This document shows, piece by piece, positions 28,283 through 40,200 of a stretch of DNA of 64,000 nt (positions are counted from its first letter, which is position 1; every line of letters begins with the position of its first letter). Location: the NCBI RefSeq assembly GCF_947242115.1, contig NC_074728.1, positions 20,434,042-20,498,041 of the forward strand, given 5' to 3'. A program made the position numbers and the translations under genes. Source of the stretch: Biomphalaria glabrata (taxonomy: Eukaryota; Mollusca; Gastropoda; Planorbidae). Below the pieces are notes generated by a model. It saw only the letters and a list, made by a program, of their open reading frames with translations. It was not told the origin of the DNA and made no database searches.

Positions 28283-31200
28283 GTAAATCACTATACCTGT
28301 GTGTATATTGTTCCTTGACTAACTCCAGGTAAATAGACTATACCCACGAGCGGATCCAGAATTTTTGAGTTGGAAAGGGGGGGGGGGGGCGATTTTTTTC
28401 CAAACCCAAACCCTAACCCCAGTTAAATCTAACCACTAGCGGATCCGGGAAGGGGCGACCTAGTTTGCCTTTGTCTAAGACCGCCTCTGATGAGATGTAT
28501 TACAGAGGCAGGCTTAGCAGTAGACCCTACCACTGGCGGATCCAAGGGTGAGGGTGGGGGCTGCCTAGTTTGCCTAGGCCTAAGGTCGGCCCTATTAAGA
28601 TGTGTTACAGACAGTGGCAGGCTTAGCAGTAGACCCTACCACTGGTAGATTCTGGGGTGGGGGCCTGCCTAGTTTGCCTATGCCTAAGGTGGCCCTGATA
28701 AGATGTGTTACAGAGGGAGGCTAGCAGTACGTAGGCCATGGGCAAGTTTTGTATGCACAAATAAAAGGATCGTGAGTATAGGCTTTGTATTCTTATCAAC
28801 AGTGGACGTATATCTGTGAGATATGAATTACTAGATAGTTGTCCACACTGGGAAAACTGTAGTTTGACCGTTCTAATTTTTGAAAGTAAATATATATATA
28901 TTGTTATAACCCTATTGGCGGCGCGAAAGGGTTAACTGTAGGTTCACTTGACACACGTGAACTCAGGCGATGGACAAGGGACAGTAGTACGATTACACGC
29001 AAATATGACCAGATCGGAAGCCTGCGTGGACCAGAGACACAGTGTGTAAGAAAGGGGGCAGTTCAAGACAGGACACGGAGGAGACCGGGACTGTTAGTCT
29101 GGCTAAGAAGTCGGTCCTGGTCGAGTCCTCAAGTGTTATGTACTCGTCCAGGAAGAAATAGAGACAGTAGAGTTTTGTACGGTGATGTACAGTAGTAGTT
29201 GTTTATTGTGTTGCCAATTGTGTCATATTGGCTGTTTTAATTGACCATTATTAAAGTACCAGATTATTTGGAGCCTTGTTGTCAATCTCTTGATGTGTTG
29301 TGTTGTGTTTAGCAGTGTTTACAGAAGGCCTGATTAGGAGAGAACGTAACAATATAAATTTAGCTATAAAACGAGAAAATATTTATCGCGATCGGACTTA
29401 ACGTCTTCTGGTATTACCACATTCCTTGAAGAGTTTTAAAAATAAATGTTCCGGAAAATTGTGCACATCGACTTGCAAGTCTAGATGTAAAAGCCTATCA
29501 TTGGAATATTATAAAGCGCACTCTAGAGCAGGACAGGACACACAGAAAGTCTCTGGTCATCCACTGCACCCAAACTCGTCCCCGGACGTCTTGACCAAAT
29601 CTTGATTCTGGAAAAGGATGGGCTTTAGGGCGAGAGAGTGAGATCGACGTGTTGTGTAAATCTTCCTCACTTTAATCAAAATTTTCAGCGTAAATCACTG
29701 AACTATATGATGGTCTAAAATACATGAACACGTAAATCTACCCACTATACATGCCAGATTGCACTTTACTTTTGAGAGATTTACATATTTTACATTGACC
29801 ATCCCCCCCCCCTTTTACATATGGTGGCCTCTTCCACATACACACACACACATGTTACACTAATTAGTTTGTGATAGGCCTATCTGTTAACCCTTAAAAC
29901 GCGTGTTGAATTTTAGCCTATAAACATCAGAAGTGTAATTCCATTTTGTGTGTACTCATTGTAAAACCGTTCAGCACTTTAAGGGTTAATAAATTCATAA
30001 TAAATTCATCCATCAGTAACGGAGTACAGTAAGGTATATAAAAGTAAAAAAGATTAAGAGGACTACAGGTATAATATTTAGCAGTTTTGCAAAATGTTCA
30101 GTAACATGACTTATTTTCAAGACATTTAGATTTCCGGCTTCGGCTCCGACCGGATATCATATTTTACTATCCGGCCCTGTCTGGTTTCGGTAGGATATAA
30201 AATAGTACTATCCAGTGCACCCCTACTTAAAAGTAAAGTAGCAATTATCAATAAATCAGTGAACCATAATCTTTACAAAACAAAATACAAAACCTAAAAA
30301 CATACTCAGAAAGACACAAAGATAAAGATTTATATCCTGTTCCTTATAGTAGGGCAAGCTTGTGCAAGTGCTCCTTCTTCCCTAGTGCTATAAGAGCATT
30401 GAATTGGTTGCCTGAAGGCTGAATCAGCCAAGAATTGATAGAGCTTAAGTTATTCATGACCTAGGATCACGCGTAGGACGTAATCATCTACTTTTTTGAA
30501 GTAACATCTGTATTTTATAAGTTTAATAAAAACGAATTTTCACATTAGACTAGAGTAACGCCTTTACTAAAATCACTAAATTTAGAAAGCCTTCAGGATA
30601 GAAGACTCAAAAGTAAAGTAGCAATTATACATAAAACCCTGAACCATAATCTTCAAATACAAAAACAAAATTTAATAAAATACTCTGAAAGACACAAAGA
30701 TAAAGGCACAATCCTCGTCCCATATGCTAGGACAAATTTGTACAAATACTCTTTCTTCCCTAGTGCTATTAGAGCATGGAATGGGTTGCCTGAGCTAGCC
30801 AGGAAAACCAGTGACTTGGCAGAATTTAAGTCATTGGTTAATATGCATGACTGAATGCATGACGCGTACGACGTAATCATATTCTTTTTTGAAGTAACGT
30901 CTGTATTTTATAAGATAAGATGAGACATATTATCATAGAATTTCTCTCATTGCTTTCAGGCAGCAAGGTGATAATGGATGACTACTTGTATGTGACATGC
31001 AATGTCTCCGAATACCTGGACGACTTCTTTCATGTTATTTTGGTTGTGTTAGAACGAAAGTCAGACAAGGACAGTACGTTCCAAATGTTGGCAGTGTACG
31101 CCCCTAAAAGCGCGATAGGCAAAGAAACGAAGTCCGTAAGTATTTCCAGGTATTTCTGGCGTTTTAATTTTTAAAATATTTTAAATAAAGCTTTAGAACG

Positions 31201-34200
31201 AAGGAATTAAACTTTTGATATGTGGATTTAAAAAAAAACATATTGGATCTTAGTTTCGAATAATACATAGCCCGTTGAAACGTTATCCTTCTGCATTGCC
31301 TTGGCCTTCTCATCCCCTTGTTAAGCACATTGCCTTAGATGCTCTCTATCTCTAGGACGCCTAAGCACATTGCCTTAGATGCTCTCTATCTTTTGGACGC
31401 CTAAGCACATTGCCTTAGATGCTCTCTATCTCTTGGACGCCTAAGCAAATTGCCTTAGATGCTCTCTATCTCTTGGACGCCTAAGCACATTGCCTTAGAT
31501 GTTCTCTATCTCTAGGACGCCTAAGCACATTGCCTTAGATGCTCTCTATCTCTTGGACGCCTAAGCACATTGCCTTAGATGCTCTCTATCTCTAGGACGC
31601 CTAAGCACATTGCCTTAGATGCTCTCTATCTCTTGGACGCCTAAGCACATTGCCTTAGATGCTCTCTATCTCTTGGACGCCTAAGCACATTGCCTTAGAT
31701 GCTCTCTATCTCTAAGACGCTTAAGCACATTGCCTTAGATGCTCTCTATCTCTTGGACGCCTAAGCACATTGCCTTAGATGCTCTCTCTAGGACGCCTAA
31801 GCACATTGCCTTAGATGCTCTCTATCTTTTGGACGCCTAAGCACATTGCCTTAGATGCTCTCTATCTCTTGGACGCCTAAGCACATTGCCTTAGATGCTC
31901 TCTATCTCTAGGACGCTTAGCACATTGCCTTAGATGCTCTCTATCTCTAGGACGCTTAGCACATTGCCTTAGATGCTCTCTATCTCTAGGACGCCTAAGC
32001 ATATTGCCCGCATCATTATCATGGCCCCCCGTTTCACTACCTTGGTCACTTCATTGATAGAGCTGCCTTTTTCCTTTTGTCGCCTCATTGTCTATGTTGC
32101 TTTACAAACTGGGACGGCCTTATCGCTATTGCACCTTTAAAACCTAGGCCGCCTCACCGCTTTGTCCCGTTCCGCCTCGCTATATTGATCCAACAATCTC
32201 CCATGTGTTGGCAGTTCATTCCCATTGAACGTGACTGGGACATATCCTTCAAAGTTTATAGAGAGTTCAACGGTGAAAGCAGGATTCTCATAGTGTTAAG
32301 GATAAACGACCCCAGCTGTGAGGACGCCGGCCTTTATGTATGTGGCTATAGACTAGAGGACGAAGATGAAATCACATACTTGGAGCCTATAACTATCGAA
32401 ACACCAGGTAAATACCAAAGAAAATTGAGTAAATCGGAATAATAGTAGTAAAATAACAATAATCATAATGATAATATCCCATAACGTTTAAAAAACAAGT
32501 AATCTGTATATGTATTTTATGGTGTTTTTTTTTAAAGATTATTTCTCCTTTCTGAACATAATGACTTATTTGTAAGAACAATTATTTTACACTTAATCTA
32601 TTTAAATTTTAAAGTAACTACTCACTGAATGACTGACTGATAGATCAAGAGATCTCTTAAACTATTGTACGGATTCGCATTTAATTTAATAAAATACTCT
32701 GAAAGACACAAAGATAAAGGCACATTCCTCGTCCCATATGCTAGGACAAATTTGTACAAATACTCCTTCTTCCCTAGTGCTATTAGAGCATGGAATGGGT
32801 TGCCTGAGCTAGCCAGGAAAACCAGTGACTTGGCAGAATTTAAGTCATTGGTTAATATGCATGACTAAATGCATGACGCGTAGGACGTAATCATCTTCTT
32901 TTTTGAAGTAACGTCTGTATTATATAAGATAAGATAAGATAATTTCAAACACAGGTTCCTTCTACGTACTAAGCGCTTGCTAAGAAGAGGTTTGGACAGA
33001 TTCGTAGCCTGATCACCGCGATTCTATCAAACCTTTGGATTTGTTTCCGCAAAAGTCGCAGTCAATATATAAAGCATAACAAGAAATGGCACATACATTT
33101 AGTATTTCAAAAACATTTTTTCCCTAAGTGCACTTATTTTTTAATATAAGCTACCTTACATCAGTTCCGCTTACTTTTAGACTCTTGTCTAAATGAAAAA
33201 AAACAAAAGCAATCCTAGTAGTATTAGAAAGATAGATCTAGTCACTCTTTCTTATGATTAAATGATGCAAAAAATGGAGAGAGAGAAAAATGGAGAGAGA
33301 GAAAAATGGAGAGAGAGAGAAACGAGAGAGAGAAAAACGAGAGAGAGAGAAATGGAGAGAGAGAGAGCAAAGAGAGAGAGAGGGGGAAAATGGAGAGAGA
33401 GAAAAACGAGTGAGAAAAATGGAGAGAGAGAGAGCAAAGAGAGAGAGGGGAAAAAATGGAGAGAGAGAAAAACGAGAGAGAGAAATGGAGAGAGAGAGCA
33501 AAGAGAGAGAGAGAGGGAAAAAGATGGAGAGAGAGAAGAGAGAGAGAAATGGAGAGAGCAGAGAGAAAGAGAGAGAAAAAATGGAGACAAAGAAGAGAGA
33601 GAGAGAGAAAATGGATAGAGAGAGCAAAGAGAGAGGGAAAATGGAGAGAGAGAAGAGAGAGAGAGAGAAATGGAGAGAGAGAGAGCAAAGAGAGAGGGGA
33701 AAAAGTGGAGAGAGAAAAGAGAGAGAGAGAGAAATGGAGAGAGAGAGAGCAAAGAGGGAGAGAGGGAAAAAAATGGAGAGAGAGAAGAGAGAGAGAAATG
33801 GATGGAGAGAAAACTGGAGATACAGAAAGAAAGCCGGCCGTTTAGTCTAAGAGATACTAGCAATCACGGGCTAAAAAGTACGCTAGGCGTATCGTTAAAA
33901 TGAGACCCCCCCCCCCTTTAATTAGAATTAAAAAAATAGAGTAGACACTCCGGTCATAATAAAAAAAAACATATTAACAGGCGTAGCTGCTGTGTGATCA
34001 GGGCCGGTCTTAGACCACTGCAACCTATGCGGTCGCAGTGGGCCCCGCGCTTTCATAGACCCCGCGCTAATTCAAGGTTTAATTATTAAATCGCAAAAAT
34101 ATATACGAAAAACTCATGGAAATCTCCTGAATTTACTAAAATCTCCTGTAAACTCTTAAAAATCTCCAGAAAAATAGACAAAATTGTCGTTTGTGGGTGT

Positions 34201-37200
34201 CATTCATTGGGGAAAACGCCAATCCTATGCGCGATAAAAGAAAAAAAAAGCATTGTCACCTTTCATGTAATAAAATGTAATAATCGGGCAAATTTTATCT
34301 TAATCGGAAGTTCCAATACTTTATTTAGTTTTATAGTCACTGGCATTTAAATGTCATTGGTTACAAGCTTCATATAGTACAGATTGCAATTTTTAACTAA
34401 GTAAAGAATACAAAATCTTAATTTTCACTTATTATCCTTATTTCCACACAAACTAGGCCCCGCGCAATCAGTTTCGAATAGGGCCCCGCAATCGCTAGGA
34501 CCGGCCCTGTGTGTGATACTAGTTACATTTTTTGGTATATTTTTATAGAAAAAATTTTGTAATGAAAGAAATGTACTAAAATGACCACCATCTTGGCTTT
34601 ATTCAACAAGACTTACAGCAAAGAGAGAGCGAGCACAAACACGTCTCACGTGACATTGGCTACTATAAACACACACACTGGACATGGCCTTCTGTTACGC
34701 TGGATATACGCAGGTAATAAACCAATCAGTTCTACTACAACTATTATTTTCAAATCTCTATTTTTTTTTCCTAGTCAGTGTCATCCAGAACGATATCGCC
34801 ATCAATTCGCCCTATTACAGTGAAGACAGTAGTTCTGAAGTAGCAGAAGATGAAAATGTCACACTGACCTGCACATTTAAGGTAAGGCAAAGCTCAGAGC
34901 TTCATTTCTTCAGATAAAATGTATTGAGATAGGGGCCTGGCTCAGATAGGATTTGTTCACAACGACCTTGTTCAGATTAGTTCACGTAATCTTTGTTCAG
35001 ATAAAATCTTTGTTCGCCGGATGGAGGACTATCGCATCCCCCCAAAAAAAATCTTGCTCTACGGGCAACTTGCGTCTGGCTCAAGAAAAACTGGTCGCCC
35101 CCACCTCCGTTACATAAATGTGATAAAACGGAATTTATAATCAGTGAACGTCGATACTGACCATTGGTGAGATATAGCCCTAGACCGCACTAGTTGGAGA
35201 GAGACGGTGACCAAGAAAGCTATGGTCAGCGAGAAAACATGGGCCTCATCTCTTGAAGAAAAGCGTGTCATACGAAAAATGGCCGGCTCCTCTACCACCA
35301 AAGCGAAAGCCACCTTGACCTGCAATATATGTGGACTGGAATATCTCTCCAAAATTAGAGCTCCACAGCCATATGAGGAGTGTACGAGATGAACCACCCA
35401 TAGTCGTACTACGACTGAAGGAGACTAATGAATCTTTGTTCAGATAAAATCTTGCTTCAGTTTTTTTTTTCAGAAAGAATTTGATTATATGTTTCCAGAG
35501 GATTTATAAAGGTAGACTTTTTCAGACTGGCCTCTTCATGTATAATTTGTTAGTTTACCGTCAGCTTCACTTATCTCTTAGTCTGTTGGACCGTTGGGGC
35601 ACCACACAAGATCAGTTGACCGTCCTTCTCCGTTTCGCTGTTTTTTTTTTTTACCTTGGTCAGAATCTCCCTCATAGGCAGGCTGTTATCTTACCGTCGC
35701 TTTCTTTTTTTTCCCTTTTCTTTTAAATGGTACTGTTCTCTGAAGGAAGGTGTTTGCTAGCTTTGTGGACCTTGTGATATGACCAAAGAAATTTAGTTTG
35801 CGTATTTTTTTTTACAGTAGTTAGCAGGTCATCGCTGTACTAATCTTGTCTCTAATCTCTTCGTTTGTGATGAGGTCTTTGTATGTAATACCTGTAGTAA
35901 CCTAATTAATCACCATAAGAAGACATGTCTTGATCCAAGGCTTTATTGAACAAGAATGACAAAAAAACAGTTCACGATAACACACACACACACACACACA
36001 CACAAGCTGACCTAGACACCAAGACATTTTGAAACACAAGAACAGATCAGTGCACAACAAACAGCAAGAACACAAATACACAACAATTCCCAGGATCCTT
36101 CTGTAGCATCTCAATTCCATTGCTAGGATCCTTCTGTAGCATCTCAATTCCATTGCTAGGATCCTTCTGTAGCATCCCAATTCCATTGCTAGGATCCTTC
36201 TGTAGCATCTCAATTTCATTGCTAGGATCCTTCTGTAGCATCCCAATTTCATTGCTAGGATCCTTCTGTAGCATCCCAATTCCATTGCTAGGATCCTTCT
36301 GTAGCATCCCAATTCCATTGCTAGGATCCTTCTGTAGCATCTCAATTTCATTGCTAGGATCCTTCTGTAGCATCTCAATTCCATTGCTAGGATCCTTCTG
36401 TAGCATCCCAATTCCATTGCTAGGATCCTTCTGTAGCATCTCAATTCCATTGCTAGGATCCTTCTGTAGCATCTCAATTCCATTGCTAGGATCCTTCTGT
36501 AGCATCCCAATTCCATTGCTAGGATCCTTCTGTAGCATCTCAATTTCATTGCTAGGATCCTCCTCTCTAGCTCTGCAGTCAGCGTCCAAGACTCGCAAGC
36601 ATATAACAATGTGGCCATGACCAGGGAACGCATTGGTGTGATTTTTGTGTCGAGGGCAATTCTCAGTTAGGCTTTGTTTAGATAGGCTTTGTTTAGATAG
36701 GCTTTGTTTAGATAGGCTTTGTTTAGATAGGCTTTGTTTAGATAGGCTTTGTTTAGATAGGCTTTGTTTAGATAGGCTTTGTTTAGATAGGCTTTGTAAA
36801 AATATGCTTTGTTTAGATAGGCTTTGTTTAGATAGGCTTTGTAAAAATATGCTTTGTTTAGATAGGCTTTGTAAAAAGTATGCTTTGTTTAGATAGGCTT
36901 TGTTTACATATTTGGTTCACTTAGAATGGGTTCAGTCAGAGATTGATAGAGTCTGTCTTCATGTGTGAGGAGAGAGAATGGTAAAGGAGGAAAAAAGATA
37001 AAAAAACAGACACAAAGAAAGAGAGAAACAAAGAGACAGACAGAGAGAGAGAGAGACAGAGACACACACTCACACAGACACAGAGAGAGAGACAGACAGA
37101 GAGAGAGAAAGAGACCGAGAGAGAAAGGAAGTGATAGAGAGACAGAGAGAGAGAGAGTGAGAGACAGCCAGAGAGAGAGAGACACACACAGAGACAGACA

Positions 37201-40200
37201 GAGAGACAGAGAGAGAAAGACAAATGCAAAGAGACAGAAAGGAAGAGATAGAGAGACAGAGAGAGAGTGAGAGACAGACAAAGAGACAGAGAGAGAAAGA
37301 GAGAGAGAAAGAGACCGAGAGAGAACGGAAGCGATAGAGAGACAGAGAGAGAGAGTGAGAGACAGACAGAGAGAGAGACAGAGACAGACACAGAGACAGA
37401 CAGAGAGACAGAGAGAGAAAGACAAAGAGACAGAGAGAAAGGAAGAGAGAGAGACAGAGAGAAGAGAGACAGACACAGAGAGAGACAGAGAGAGAAAGAG
37501 AAAGACAAAGAGACCGAGAGAGAAAGGAAGCGATAGAGAGTGAGAGACAGAGAGACAGAGACAGACAGAGAGACAGAGACAGAGACAGACAGAGAGAAAG
37601 AGATACAGAGAGCCTAAGCCGAAGAAGAGTGGGAGGGTGACAGTATGTTATGGAAAGAGAGAATAAGTCTATAAGGAAGGGAAAGAAGAATAGTGGTGCA
37701 ATTAGGCAAGGTAAGAGAGAGGGAGAAAGACAATGCCACATAGATGGATGAAGAGAGTACCACAGGAAAAGAGGGTGATAGTGAAAATAGGAGCGAGACA
37801 ACGGAGAATAAGAGAAGTGAGGGGGTGGGGAGAGTAATTCAACCAGTAAACATCCAAAATATAAAAAAAATCCTACTTTAGAAGAAAACAAAAGCTTATC
37901 TAAGGAAAATAACTCTGCACTGCCACCTATATCTCAGTATTGTAGAAGTTATTCCCCTTATTCAATATCAAAATAATTATTTGATTAATTTGTTTTTTTT
38001 TTTTTTTAATTGTTTTATGTTTTGGTAGATGGAGTAAATAATTGTTTAAAAGTTTCAACTTGATCCGAAAATAGGCGTTGGAGAATTAACGTGTACACAC
38101 GCTATCTTGCCACCTTATTTTAAAGATCTGCCTTAGGCATCGGAGTTGGAAGACATTCAGCTATTTTTCCTGCCATGAGTAGGTTGACCATGTTTCACTT
38201 CCGTACAGCAAGGTGCTCAACACAGAGGTCCGGTAGACTAGGGCTTTAGTACTGCTAGTCAGCAATATGTTGTCCCAGACTCTTTTCTGCAACCGTGACA
38301 TGGTGGCCATTGCCTTGGCTATCCTGTTGTTTATGTCTTTATCCAGTAGAGTGTTGTTGGATATGATGGAGCCAAGGTAACAATAATAACCTGCCCAGTG
38401 TGCAGCCGAACATTCCGGGCTCACTTAGGTCTCACCAGCCACATGAGGAGGCACAAAACCCCAGTGCAAAGCCCTCAGCCCCCTGGACGACAAAAGTGGT
38501 AATCATCGAACCACGATGGACGAACCATATATATACACACACACACACAAGCTGACCTGGACACCAAGACATTTTGACACACAAGAACAGATCAATTCAC
38601 AACACACATTAAGAACATAAATACAAACAATACCCAGGATCTATATATATATAACACTTTTTAACAGACAGACAGACAGACAGAGAAAATTGATAAAAGC
38701 ATTGTAAAAAGACAGTTCACGTAGAGGCAGTACAAGAGTTATGGAGGAGGACAGAAAGCTCTTTCTTGTATTACTCTACTTGTCATGGACGAATACTTGT
38801 GGTCACTTCCTTAGGGCAAGCCAGCACTGAGAGGCAACTGGGTATTGCCAGATGTGAGTGGTCAACGTAAAAAAAACTTCAAAATCACGGAGTATCCAAT
38901 TCTCACTGTCCGGGATGAGTACGGCTGCGTCCTAAGCTACTACAAGACCGTCTTGAGTTTCAGTGTGACCTCTGAGACTGCCGGCTGGACCTACAGGTGT
39001 GATATTTACAACCTTACAGACCTTCTGAGCACCACTTATTTCATTGTGGAGTTAAAAACTGGTAAGAGGATCGAAACACTGACACTTTTACAATATGTGT
39101 GTAACTAGCTAATGTATAGAGAACTGAGGTCTTTACATTTATTAAATACATGTTGATTATCGTGCTTCGCTGGGATTGAACTAGTTGGTATATATATATA
39201 TAATAAAACCTTTTAAAATAAGGTGGCAAGATATATATATCTTATCTTGCCACCTTATTTTAAAGATCCGCCTTAGGCATCGGAGGTGGAAGACATTCAG
39301 CTTTTTTTTCCTGCCATGAGTAGGTTGACCATGTTTCACTTCCGTACAGCAAGGTGCTCAACACACAGGTCCGATAGACTAGGGCTTTAGTATTGTTAGT
39401 CAGCAATATGTTGTCCCAGACTCTTTTCTGCAACCGTGACATGGTGGCCATTGCCTTGGCTATCCTGTTGTTTATGTCTTTATCCAGTAGAGTGTTGTTG
39501 GATATGATGGAGCCAAGGTAACAAAAGTGTATATATCATACATTTCCCATTCAAAATTGTAAACAATAATTAGGCCTACCCTTTTTGTAAACTAAGATTT
39601 TTAATGACTCTTTGTTACACGTAATAACTTATTTTTACAATTCAAGTCAGAACTTCATTTAGCATGGATCCAGGAACCTGATCAGCGGATCTCCAAAACG
39701 CCTCTAACGGTTTTCTTAAAATATAAATAGTTAATGTATAGCGATGAGAAAAGAATTACTAGCTCGTTGGCCACACGGGGAAAACTCTGATATTAATTTT
39801 TCAAAGTAAAAAAAAAATAAATGTAAATTTGGCTGGAGACTATATCTAGGTCTCGAGCCAACATGACATAGTCAGCCGTATTACCGTAATTATGCGATAA
39901 CTGATAAAATTGAAAGCTTTTTGAATGTTTTGAAGTTTCTAAACGTTTCTTATATTTTTTTTACGTAAATCTGATATATAGATAACATCTAGATTGTAGA
40001 TCTTGAAGTGGATCTAGACTAGATCTTAACAGTTCTAAATCAGAACTTTAGGTCTAGTCTTAGATCTAGATGTCCAAGTAATCGTACAAGTATTCCTTCG
40101 TCTCTGGCCGAATCAGAAAAAAGCCCTAAGCTCTTGCAGTTGACGGTGTCACGGGTTCGATACCCGAATTGAACCAACATTTTTAATTATGTGTCTTAAA

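Noticed and set aside
28397-28425. Telomere-like words (ccctaacccc)
   Set aside because: Only two or three loose units inside a MITE-like region; not an array.
33238-33903. Several frames of 118-201 residues on both strands (Glu/Arg/Lys or Ser/Leu/Phe)
   Set aside because: Artefacts of the GA-rich low-complexity array; open in nearly every frame.
36904-37891. Frames up to 273 residues rich in Ser/Leu/Cys/Val
   Set aside because: Artefacts of the GAGACAGA array.
40130-40185. tRNA gene (B-box word GGTTCGATACCCG)
   Set aside because: No matching acceptor stem or A box at tRNA spacing; more likely a SINE head.
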